Positions 47,092 through 57,531 of a stretch of DNA of 64,000 nt are shown here, in pieces. A program made the translations under genes and the position numbers. Numbering within the stretch: the first letter of the stretch is position 1; each line of letters begins with the position of its first letter. A model generated the notes under the pieces. The model was not told the DNA's origin. It saw only the letters and a program-made list of their open reading frames with translations, and did no database searches. Source of the DNA: Fragilaria radians (Eukaryota; Bacillariophyta; Fragilariophyceae; Fragilariales; Fragilariaceae); assembly GCA_900642245.1 (NCBI GenBank), contig CAAAJI010000021.1, positions 35,325-99,324 on the forward strand. Reading direction: 5' to 3'.

Positions 47092-47922
47092 TTAGGCTTG
47101 TTGCCTGAGTTTATCAATCTTACCTCTTGATCCCAAAGTAACATCAGGAACTTTGTTCTCATCCACAGGAACGTTGTCCTCGTCAACAGGAAGGTTGTCC
47201 TTGTCAACAGGAAGGTTGTCCTTGTCAACAGGAAGGTTGTCCTTGTCAACAGGAAGGTTGTCTCTGGCTACAGGAGCGTTGTCCTCAGCCACAGGAACTA
47301 GCACACTATCATCTGCATCATATTCATCATAGCTCTCCTCATTAATTCCGTCTTTTCAGGAATCTGCATTCAAAGCCTCCATCTCTGGAACGAGCTCAGA
47401 ATTCATTGCCAAGTTGACATAAAAAGCAGCCATTCTCGCTTTTCCAGCTCTTTCATTCATTTGAGACAAGTTTAAATGATTCTTGTGTTCTTGAAGCCTC
47501 ACTGCAAATTGTTTTTTCTTGAGTTCAGCACATTGCTTAACATTAGACTCCTGTACATTCTTGACAATCTGCTTCATCAAGTTGAGCCTTTTGTCAAACT
47601 TACTAGATTCTTGAAACAATTCTCCAATAGATGTATCCTCCTCCGAAATAAATGCTCATGTGATTCAACAAGTTTCTTGAATTGCTTGACCATTTTGATT
47701 CCAGGAGGATGATCTAGATTGGAACCAGGAGTTTGTCAAACGGATTTGTCTGCCAAACGACATATGCTTTCTTGTCAACCTTATAATCCACACCGACAAA
47801 AGTGACAACGGAAGTGACCTCTTCTTCTGCAGAATCATTCTTGTACAGGCAATCTTCATTTTCAACAGTATTCCTTCATCTACTAGAACTCTTTGTAAGC
47901 CATATCGGCCGAGAATACACAT
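47092..47922 (-). pseudogene. Decayed gene with heptapeptide repeats
   Basis: Pieces of one protein seem to run on minus from about 47922: a part containing VDKKAYVVWQTNPFDKLLVP (two short frames), then HPPGIKMVKQFKKLVES, then a coiled-coil-like Lys/Glu/Gln part (47619-47359). One in-frame TGA (47356-47358) follows, and 17 codons later comes an acidic tail with heptapeptide repeats DNLPVDK to a stop at 47092. At least one stop and one or two frameshifts break it. I do not recognise the family. It could be a host gene in decay or part of an unknown mobile element. Confidence 0.5.
47144..47311. repeat. 21-bp minisatellite, seven to eight copies
   Basis: Unit ACAGGAAGGTTGTCCTTGTCA-type of 21 bp (start positions 47165, 47186, 47207, 47228, 47249, 47270, 47291, with a diverged one before). 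Because 21 is a multiple of three, the array encodes DNLPVDK on one minus frame and RTTFLLT on another. The middle units are identical and the outer ones diverged. Confidence 0.85.
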
Positions 47923-48167
47923 TGTGATCCAAAAATTTATTGCAATTTTGTTTCAAGTAATCTTCAACAATCTTGTACTTGATCTTGGTCTGTTTAAATG
48001 CCTTTCAAAATCCCCTTAACTTGTATCCTTAAAAAAGAAGACCTTTTGGAACATTCTTTTGAACTGTGTCAAGTGTGCGTCAGGTTAAGAATGACGAAGC
48101 AGAAAACACTGTTTTCGAAAAAAATCTTTCAAGATCTTTCTAAAAAAGTGTTAGAAATTTTGTAGGA
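47923..48167. other. Promoter-side spacer of the M3 peptidase
   Basis: Short spacer, no element recognised. Confidence 0.4.
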
Positions 48168-50560
48168 ATGAAAATATTTCGACCTGTGACATCGATTTGG
48201 TGTATGGCATCCTTCGTCCGCTCCTTTACATCATTTAATCGAAACTGTAAGAATTCCATTTCGAACTAACATCAACCATACTTTGTTATATATATCATTC
48301 TGACTTTTTCATTGTTAAACAGCCCGCTTTGCAGTTAAACGTTTGAAAATACCCACGCAATTAGCCATGTCTTCATCAATCGTAGCAAATCCTATGTTGG
48401 AAGTGCAATCTCTTCCCAAGTTTGCATCCATCCAGCCATCTGACCTCACTCCAGCCATTACCAAGCTGCTTGATGAAATGGAGACTGACTTCAAAGGTTT
48501 AGAGGAGGTTTTCACCGAAGCGAAATCTTTGACATACGACGATGTGTTGCCAAAGTTGGAGAAAATTCAGTATCCTGTGAGCTATGTATGGGGGATAGCT
48601 GGTCATTTAAATGGAGTTAAGAATGGTGACGAGCTTCGAGCTGCGTATGAAGAAAACCAGCCCAAGGTAGTTCGTAGCATGACTACATTTTCTCAATCTA
48701 AGCCACTCTACGATGCTCTAGCAAGTATAAAGGTAGAAGGAGATGATTTCGAAGCCTCTCAGAAGGCCCGGGCTCTCGAGAGTTCTTTAAGATCTATGAA
48801 GCTGGGTGGTGTTGGTTTGGAAGGAGAGGCGAAAGAGGAATTCAACAAAATGAAAATGCGTCTAGCAGAGCTAAGCACTCAATTCTCGAACAATGTTCTT
48901 GACGCAACAAAAGAATTTTCTCTGACTATCGAGGATCCATCTGTTGTCGAAGGAGTTCCAGCATCTGCAAAGGCAATGTGGGCTCAGGCACATATCCAAG
49001 CCGTTAAAGAAGGAGATATGGATCCAGAAAAGGGACCTTGGCGTCTAACACTTGACATGCCTTCGTACATCGCAATCATGTCTCATGTACCCGATCGTGC
49101 AGTTAGGGAAAAAGTGTATAAAGCGTCCACTACTCGTGCTTCGGAATTCTCCACTGACAAGAATAATATTCCCATCATTTATGAAGTACTGAAATTAAAA
49201 AGGAACATGGCTAAATTACTTGGATTTAACAATTACGCCGAGCAATCTCTAGCAGCCAAAATGGCTCCCTCGATTTCCGCTGTGGCTGAACTAGCTGATT
49301 TGATTGCAATGAAAGCTCTTCCAGCAGCGGAAAAGGAATTAGCAGAAATTCTAGCTCTTGCCAAGGAACTTCAACCTGACGTGTATGGTGGAGTAGAAAG
49401 ATTAATGCCGTGGGATACGACATACTTCTCTGAGCGTCTCAAAGAGAAAAAATTCGACATCACGGAAGAAGAATTGAAGCCCTACTTTGCACTGCCAAAC
49501 GTTCTACAGGGACTTTTCAGTCTGGTGGAGAGAATCTTCGACATTCGAGTCGTCGATGCGAATGGAGAGGCTGAGGTATGGCATCCCGATGTTGGATTCT
49601 TTAAGGTATACGATGTAAAGACAGACAAGCACATAGCATCGTTTTTCTTGGATCCATATTCTAGACCTGAAAATAAGCGAGGGGGAGCATGGATGGATGT
49701 TTGTCTTGGGAAATCCGAAGCTCTAGGTATAGATATTCCTGTCGCTTACCTTACTTGTAACGGATCACCACCCGTAGAGAAAACACCCAGTCTCATGTCT
49801 TTCCGAGAAGTAGAAACTCTTTTTCACGAGTTTGGTAAGTGCCCATATTTAAATGGATTTTATGCGGCAACCTAGAAACGAATCCGATCTAACATGTATC
49901 ACAGGCCACGGACTACAGCATATGCTTACAACAGCTTCTGTTGGTGATGTCGCAGGAATCAACGGAGTTGAATGGGATGCTGTAGAACTCCCCTCTCAAT
50001 TCATGGAAAATTGGTGTTACGACCGTGCTACTATCTATGGGTTTGCGAAGCACTATGAGACTGGTGAACCACTTCCTGAAGACATGTTTCAGAAACTTTG
50101 CGAGCAAAAAACTTTTAATGCAGGCATGATGGCTTGTCGTCAGCTCCTCTTTGGGCAGCTAGACATCGAGCTCTATTCCAACTATGATCCCGAGGCTGGA
50201 GAGAACGGAAGTGGTGAGAGCATCTTTGACGTTCATCGTCGCATTGCCCAAAAGTATACACCATACTCGATGCCACTTGAATATGATCGATTCCTCTGTA
50301 CTTTTAACCACATTTTTGCTGGTGGATATTCCGCTGGCTATTACAGTTACAAGTGGGCTGAAGTTATGTCTTCAGATGCTTTTGGAGCTTTTGAGGATGT
50401 TGGATTAGAAAATGAAGCCGCTGTGAAAGAGGTGGGTATGAAGTTCCGTGAGACTGTTCTAAGTCTTGGAGGTGGTGTCCATCCCATGGATGTATACGAG
50501 CGCTTTCGTGGTCGACAGCCAACCCCAGATGCATTGCTGCGTCACAATGGGCTTCTTTAA
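48168..50560 (+). CDS. M3 family oligopeptidase (oligopeptidase A-like), organelle-targeted
   Basis: Three exons: 48168-48246, 48323-49834 and 49905-50560. Introns of 76 and 70 bp have GTAAG donors and AACAG/CACAG acceptors; phases agree and the protein has 748 residues. The zinc site HEFGH (528-532) is split by intron 2 between its Gly and second His. The third ligand Glu is about 558 in VELPSQ. The C-terminal YSAGYYSYKWAEVMSSDAF is typical of M3A. The first exon and the start of the second form a presequence rich in Arg, Ser and Phe with no acids (MKIFRPVTSIWCMASF...), so import into mitochondrion or plastid is likely. Such enzymes degrade short peptides, including cleaved presequences. Starting at the ATG at 48367 would give a cytosolic form. 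Confidence 0.92.
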
Positions 50561-53500
50561 TAGGGATACCAGAACGTTTTAAAAATTAAATGGAAATAGA
50601 TTCATTATAAGCTTTACTAGAACAAAATTTGTTTCAATCTCAATTGGAAACGCCGGTCAAAAGAATTGATTGGGGCGAACTGTCCATGCCCTTTATAAGG
50701 AATTTCACTTACACTATTTGAAAAGCGATTCAATTTTAGAAAAATGATAGGTAAATAGTGTATTGCAATGTTTCGAGCTACGAAATAATCACGAAGAAAA
50801 GTATTCAATTCATGTTTATTGTAAAAAGGCGATCACGAATTGTAGCATTGATAAAAATTATATTTCATAAAATTCATCAGGTGTTTCTTAAACAAATGGT
50901 AGATTATTGAAAAAGCTTGCAAATGCAATAATATTTTTGTCTACGTTCTTAGAAGGTCCCACTTTATGCAAATAGATAGCAAAAGTACCCCTGAACGAGT
51001 GTAGTAAGGAGGAATATTTTTTTCCAAATATCTCTTTGACTGGGAACAACAGCTAAATAATTTAATATTACTAAGTTCGCCCTAGAGCAAGACAAAAACA
51101 TTCAAAAGAAAAAATTAGGAGCAAGCCTGAAAAGCGTCTATATGACTATCTTAAAGGTCTATTTTAAATTTAAGTTACTCAAACTAGGCAGATGAAAAAA
51201 TACTGCAGGCTTCTAAATAGAGTTATCCAACCGAATGTCTGGAAATAATCAGGAGCACCGGCAGAAAAGCAGTAAAAGCTAACCCTACATTAGACTTACA
51301 CAAAGCTTTTCTTTATTTTAAAATGCTGCATCATCCCTTTTTGCTATAGAACAATGAAAGACAGCCAAGAGACAGATTTGGCTTCTTTTAAAAATCACAA
51401 ATAAATTTGTGATTAATATGTATACAAAGATCAATAATTAGCGTCTACTATCAGCAATTACGAGAGTGTGACAGTAGAATGTGATTAGTCAAGGGTACGT
51501 TCTAGCCTCTCTCGTTTCATGCCACATTTCAAAATTTGTAGATATACTCTAATAGTTGTAAACTGATACACCCTAAGAATGTTGGATGCTCCAAACTTGT
51601 AAACCGGCAATACTTTTCCTTGCATACATCACAATGACTTATGGTAAGACATGCTTGATGATGCCACTTTACCACATGCATAGAAATGACCCGCACATTT
51701 TTGTATTTACATATAAATAGAAGAAAGAGAAATTCGCCTACTCCTTTTCCTAAACAAATGGGATACCTGCAATCAGTTTACAAATTGATTAAGGCCATCC
51801 GCGAGATTCATGAATTTAGTCAACTCTTCATTGCTAAAGATGATTTAGTGGAGCTGAACTTCCATATCACCAATTAAGTGCAAATGAAAAGATATGACTA
51901 GGCTATCGTAACTGAGGTACTGCTACTACACCCAGATTTCAATAAAGTTTTTAACTTTACATTGATGTATGAGATTGACAGGAATAATGCAGGATTTTGT
52001 GTCTTCTAGCTTTCCTCCTAAACGGAGATCCAGCCAAAGATAATGGATAGGCTTCAAGAGACATATGTGCTTCAAGGGAAAATATTGGTTTGAAAGCCAT
52101 ATTGGAGTGGAACACTGACGCTGAGCGTTTTGATGTCGATTCGCTTTGTCTGGGTTGCGATTTTGTAGTTCCAACAAATGACGCATTGGAAAATAGAGAA
52201 CATCCATGAGAACAGGAAGAAACGTTTGAAATTAAGCCTACTTAGATTACGAAACTTCCAATTTAGTGTGAGGAGCATTTAAGGAAATTCGAATGTCGGA
52301 TGTATTCAAGCAGCCCTCTTTTGTTGGGAAAGTAGAATCAGTTCAATGATCAGCAACAAACTCTCTATGCTTGCTCTAAATGCTTTAGGGGGGACAGGGT
52401 TAGGGGTGAGTAGAATATATTCTGATGAGGTTCCAAAAATTGAGAGAGTATGAAAGAAGATTCGAAAAGCTGAAATTCTTATTGGGTGTGCATGCATCAA
52501 AATGGATTTTTTCAAGGAAGGATAGTTGCCTGTTGGTATAGCCATGTACCAGGAATCAATTTCTAGGAAAGACTTGAATAAGAAAAGATTCAGTTTTTCT
52601 TAAAAGCACAATCAACTGGAACATTCCGAGAGGTATGGACATGTTGAAAATTCGACGGAAATCTACAAGAAACTCCTTGACTTCAAATTTGAATGGGATC
52701 GTAAAGAAAATTTAGGAAGCGATTAAGGATATATCAAATTTTAACTCATTAGATTGAAAGATTCATGATCAAATGCAAATACTCAACACTAGATTTACAA
52801 ATTGTTATGAGGATTTAGAAAATGTATGGAAATTACTGGTAAGCGCATTAAAAGTATCTAGCTGACACACAAACAGTTTCTGAAGTTCAATCCAAAACAT
52901 GAAGGTGAAGAGTGTGACTTTGCATCGAGTGATTGGGCTCGTGATACAAAAACAAGAATCAATGTGGCTCAAGGAGTAACACAGCATAGTAGCAAAGCCG
53001 AAGACGTCACGACAGCAGAGGCAGGTATTTGATGCATGTAGTGTGACTATTAAACTTCGTGAAATGAATGCTCACATGGGCTTAAGATGAAAGGAATAAT
53101 CACTACTCTCAAAATAACAAAACAATTAAAGCTATATATAAAAAGTTAACCTCAATATTCTATTCAAAATTCCAAATGGAATGAAATCTACTTGCATCAA
53201 TCATCAAAACAATAGTGATCTGAAGCCATCGCTTATCAAAACAAAAAGTGCTACCATGATGTCATTTTATTATTTCCTGTCCTCTAAGTAATGCTGGAAA
53301 ATGTCAATTGCAACCAATGTGATTCGAACTCACATGGTGAAAATAGTAATTTGTACATGTGTGCTTGTAGACTGTTTTCCAATGCTGAGGAATGGTATGC
53401 CGACACGACACTGGCATATTCTTTCACAGTGCATATAGGAATGAAAAAATGTCAATTCAGAAAGTTATCGTTAAGGAGAATTATTTGATTGATCACCACT

Positions 53501-54009
53501 TATCTTTGTGTATGGATTAAAAGGCAAACCTTTAAGTTAAATCAGCAATCCTTCTATATAGATATGTTACGAGGCTACTTTTTTTTGCGCTTGCTTTGAA
53601 TTTTCTTTTAAAAATAAAGATAGAGAATTGAGATATTCTACAAGAACGTAAGAAAATATTTCCTAATTTGGATGTTGTAGCTTATTTTTTAATACACTTT
53701 TACCCTCATAAATATAAGACACATTATGTTTACAAGCGTGGCGTCAAGTAAAACATACAGTGAAGTAAAGAGAATTTGTTTTCGAAACATAGTCTGTGGC
53801 CAAAATCATCGAGAAAGACAGTACCAGTAATTCCTGAGTCAGGAATCTCGTGTTGAGAAGAAGGATTTGATTGGTTACTCCGAATGTCGAAAGTCGACTA
53901 ATGCCACGTTTCATCGCATAAGAAATCAGCTACCTGTGATGAACGAAACATTTTCATTGGATGAAGGCCATTAGCTTGAAATTTCTGCAAGGCAAGTCCC
54001 TAAATCGGT
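50561..54009. other. Long gene-poor region
   Basis: 3.4 kb without a recognised gene. Frames of 60-93 codons occur on both strands around 51926-52545, but they overlap each other and show no motif. A GTTCGAAT word near 53320 does not fold as a tRNA. I see no LTR or coding remnant. Confidence 0.55.
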
Positions 54010-54087
54010 TGACGTCATTTCGGCGTTAAATTGCGAACGGTAAATTTAAAAACCCGTAGGGATTTACAGAGACATCGAAAGACGTCA
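54010..54087 (+). promoter_or_regulatory. CRE palindrome and second ACGT box upstream of bZIP gene
   Basis: A perfect TGACGTCA (54010-54017) and a second GACGTCA (54081-54087) lie 148 and 77 bp before the bZIP ATG. TGACGTCA is the classical CRE that bZIP dimers bind, and TGACGT-type boxes act as CO2/cAMP-responsive elements in a diatom carbonic anhydrase promoter. Autoregulation by the encoded bZIP is possible but inferred. Confidence 0.5.
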
Positions 54088-54157
54088 AACGATTAGATTT
54101 GGTTGTCGTCATCTCTTCCAACGAGAAAAGAGAACGTCCATTAGCGCATTGAAAGAA

Positions 54158-55854
54158 ATGGAGCAAAAACAAGAAGGAGGACCCACTGGTAACTGGAATT
54201 CTGAAGAAGGTGAAGTTAATTCAGTGTAATTGAATTCGTGAATACATCAGAGAGCTCATACGTGTTTTTTCACACAGATCATCTACTCTCTTATTTCTTG
54301 GGTGATCCACATATAGTGCAATCTTCAGGAAGTGTCCCAATATCACCGTCAAAAGATGACGGGTTTGTCTCTCGGACTCCGGCTGTCAATTTCTACGCTG
54401 CTGTATCGTATAAAGACAGCACTGTTCCTCGGTCTGCGCCGTTAGGGTCTGCTTCATCATCCTCATCATCATTATCGTCTATGGCTGCTACACTTGTTAG
54501 TGGAGGACCAATAATGCCGAGATACCACCAACATGATGCAGGACGAAGGCCTAGCCTCTCCCCTCCTTCAATGAGTCCTATTTCTCCTGCTGCTACGATG
54601 GGAACACCTCAAGAAAATCTCATGCTACCACCACCTCCTCGGCATTCTAATGATCCAGCTGAAGTTGAACGTCGAAAACAGCATGTGGCATGGCTCAATC
54701 AAGTCAACGCGATGGCTGTCATGAATCAACACCAAGTCATTGTCAGTTCTTCATACGCGTTGGCGCCAGCGCCTGTTTACCCTCCTCCACATTCTGCCTT
54801 ATCCGCCCAAACCCAGCAAGAATCTGAGGAGCGACGGGCCAAAAGATTGGCTAGAAATCGAGAATCTGCTCGGCAATCCAGGAGGAGAAAGAAGGAAAAC
54901 CTGGCACGCCTATCTTCTATGGTTAATAACTTGCAAGCTGAAATCGAATTAGAGCGACGCGTGAGACTTAACGAAATGGAAATGAATCTTCAAACGTTGC
55001 GCCAAGAAGCAATTGCGCAGATGGAAAATAAAATTATAGGTCTGAGCTCTCAAGTCACCGATGAAATCCAAGAAGATGTTGCTGGCTTTGAGTTAATCAG
55101 AGACATATTTGATTCACTTGGTCCAAACTGCACCATCCGACAGAATTGTACATCATTTCAATTTACTGCATTGAAGCAGTTGATGCTTCCTAGGTATCAG
55201 GTGTTTATTCTGTGGTTAACATTGCAGCAAGAAGGATTTTTCACTGCAGGTAAAGAAGAAAAAATTAAGGTTGACCCTACTAAAGCTTTTGGTAGACTCA
55301 GTTCAAAACAAATCGGTGAGGAAATCACTACCAAGTGGAAAAAATCCCTTCCTAAATCACTTAAAGACCAAAATCAGTATGATGAAGATGAAAGATATAT
55401 GAAAGCAGGGCCAAACGAGCCCATGCGTTTCTGGCCCTTACTCTGCTTTGAATTAAGCATTAGTGTTGACCAAGAAGAGAAACTTCTTCAATTGTTTCGA
55501 GGCTCACGTGAGTCCAAGACATTACCATCATGCAGATCTCATATGCACGATGCTGCGAAAATGTTGGCAAATGTTAAATGTGGACTGTTGAATCATGGTC
55601 AATCCACCGCAGGAAGATGCGAGAACTTGTATCTAACTACCCTCAGACCAAGCCAAACTGCCAAGTTCTTAAATTGGTATTCTAAGAACTCCAGTCGATT
55701 GCTTTCAAGTTCAGAGTCCTCGCGACATATCCCACCTTTAGAAAATGAAAAGATTTGCTCTCTCAGTGGTTTATGCAAAAGAATTGAAGATGTTTTGACA
55801 ATCACAAAGAATGAACATACACCAAACTTGTTCCCAATGAATCAACTGGACTAG
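54158..55854 (+). CDS. bZIP transcription factor
   Basis: Exon 1 (54158-54188) encodes only MEQKQEGGPT and one base. An 89-bp intron (GTAACT ... CACAG) follows, then exon 2 (54278-55854), giving 535 residues. The bZIP basic region is RLARNRESARQSRRRKKENL with the invariant Asn near residue 204, then a zipper of about four heptads (LARLSSM, LQAEIEL, LNEMEMN). Before it comes a Pro/Ser-rich region. The ~270 residues after it carry a helical domain (FQFTALKQLMLPRYQ, LWLTLQQEGFF) that recurs in stramenopile bZIPs as far as I can recall. The protein is nuclear and should bind ACGT-core sites; the CRE boxes in its own promoter fit. The adenylyl cyclase gene follows 1.7 kb downstream on the same strand. 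Confidence 0.88.
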
Positions 55855-57425
55855 TTGATTCTCAGGTTCTGTATTTGCCTGCCCGATACCATGTACAGAC
55901 AATTTTACATTTTTGTTCCCATTACCTGCAAATGATGCCTTGACTTTGAGAAGAAGGTTTAAGAACATAAAATTTACCTCCCCAAAGTAACGAAATTACA
56001 TACTAAATAAGAATTAGAGCCAAATCCCATTGGATTTTATTGGAACGAAAGTTGTAGTCATCAATTCACAATAGTGGACACATTAGTATTTTCACAGAAT
56101 TAATGATCAGCATTCACATACTATTTTGTTGAAAGCCAATGGTAAAACCGCATGATACTAACTATTGAATCGGTTACAGTTCAGTTGTCACAGATGGAAG
56201 GAAATTGGATTAAAATATCCTTGACGATTATCCTTCATCTTTTTTACTTTAGTTTTTTCAGTGCTTGAACTAGGCTCTCTTAAAGTGTCAATTTTGTAGG
56301 TGCAATAAAAAGTACTCTCTGAATACCCTTGTTTCGGATATATTCACAAATGAGATAATATTTAAGAACTTGTCGGCACGAATAACTATAGCCATTGGCA
56401 GTCAGTCTTACCATGGAACCGGTATACATGGTTATGGGTACGATGTTACTCCGTGATGCACGTGGAGTTTTCAAATGGGGTTCTATCCATGTACTGCTGC
56501 TGCGGTCTAGGACTCAAAAATTTACGGAAAAAAGAAGACAGCTTGTGATGTTACTTCAATCCATTTCTATTCCTAAGAAAGTTATGACTGCTGCTTCTGA
56601 TTTCAGAAAGCTCAACTTGTTGTTAGAGTGCCATCAACCACACTGAGGTGATCCAACCAATGAAAGGGGTTTCCTCTGGCATTGCATGATTTAAAGTTGG
56701 GATACTTTCACAGCCAAAGATAATTTACATTAGCAATTGCTTTGGGAAAGTGCAGCAGGATATACTTGACATTTGGACAGAAGCTGACCCGATTGTATTC
56801 AAATGCCTTTTGCAAGCTTAAACTTATTATGTAATACATAAGACCCACCTTAACAAATCAAAAATGCTGATAAGCAAAGGAGTGAGAGTCAACTAAGGTA
56901 GAGAGATTACAGTCCTGGAAAGTCACATATAGCGAATATCAGAGTGAATATCTGAAAATGTAAACTCTTTGCAGATTAACTGGAGTGCTTGAGAGATTAT
57001 AGTACCAGAAATTCCAACCATAAAATGAAGAAAAAAGCTTCTCATGAACGGAATAATGCCCTAGCTGGTACAGAATGACAGAATTCTCAACGGTTGAAAC
57101 TTACAAGCCATACAATAACCTTTGAATAGTGCTCATAACCTTACGTAACAATGTCATCATGTTTCTTGCCTGTTTATCAAATCAAGATTAATTTATTCTT
57201 CTGAAGCAATTCTGTTGAAATGCCTTGCTCCAGTTGTGTAGCTCGCTGAACCTTGATAAGGTTATCCGACAAATCCCAAATTTGTGATGCACATAATGAG
57301 CGGATGAGAGTCACATGCTGAGTCGAATTTAACTCGAAGCCTTTTGGGCTAAAAGTGTGGTCGTTAATTGTTAATTTACATCGAAAATGCTCTGATCGTA
57401 GAATTGGTACAAAAAATGATCAGAC
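55855..57425. other. Spacer between bZIP and adenylyl cyclase genes
   Basis: No gene recognised. Overlapping frames around 56280-56646 are on both strands and lack motifs. Confidence 0.5.
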
Positions 57426-57512
57426 ATAACTCCGGAGGATTTAATTAGGTATTATAATTGATTATAATTACTAGGTGATATTAGAAATAACTCCGGAGAA
57501 TTCAATTAGGTA
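57426..57512. repeat. 26-bp direct repeat with TCCGGA core upstream of adenylyl cyclase
   Basis: ATAACTCCGGAGGATTTAAT-type unit at 57426-57451 and again, with three mismatches, at 57487-57512, start to start 61 bp. The palindrome CTCCGGAG lies in each. The second copy is 20 bp before the cyclase ATG, so the pair may be a regulatory site or part of the leader. Confidence 0.55.
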
Positions 57513-57531
57513 ACGTAGTTATGAAAGTGGT

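Noticed and set aside
47144..47311. CRISPR-like array
   Set aside because: Units of 21 bp are directly adjacent without spacers; it is a coding minisatellite in a eukaryotic genome.
51926..52545. Possible gene or retroelement on minus
   Set aside because: Three overlapping frames without any RT, integrase or other motif.
53300..53380. A tRNA on minus around GAGTTCGAATCAC
   Set aside because: The T-stem has a mismatch and there is no D-arm or acceptor partner.
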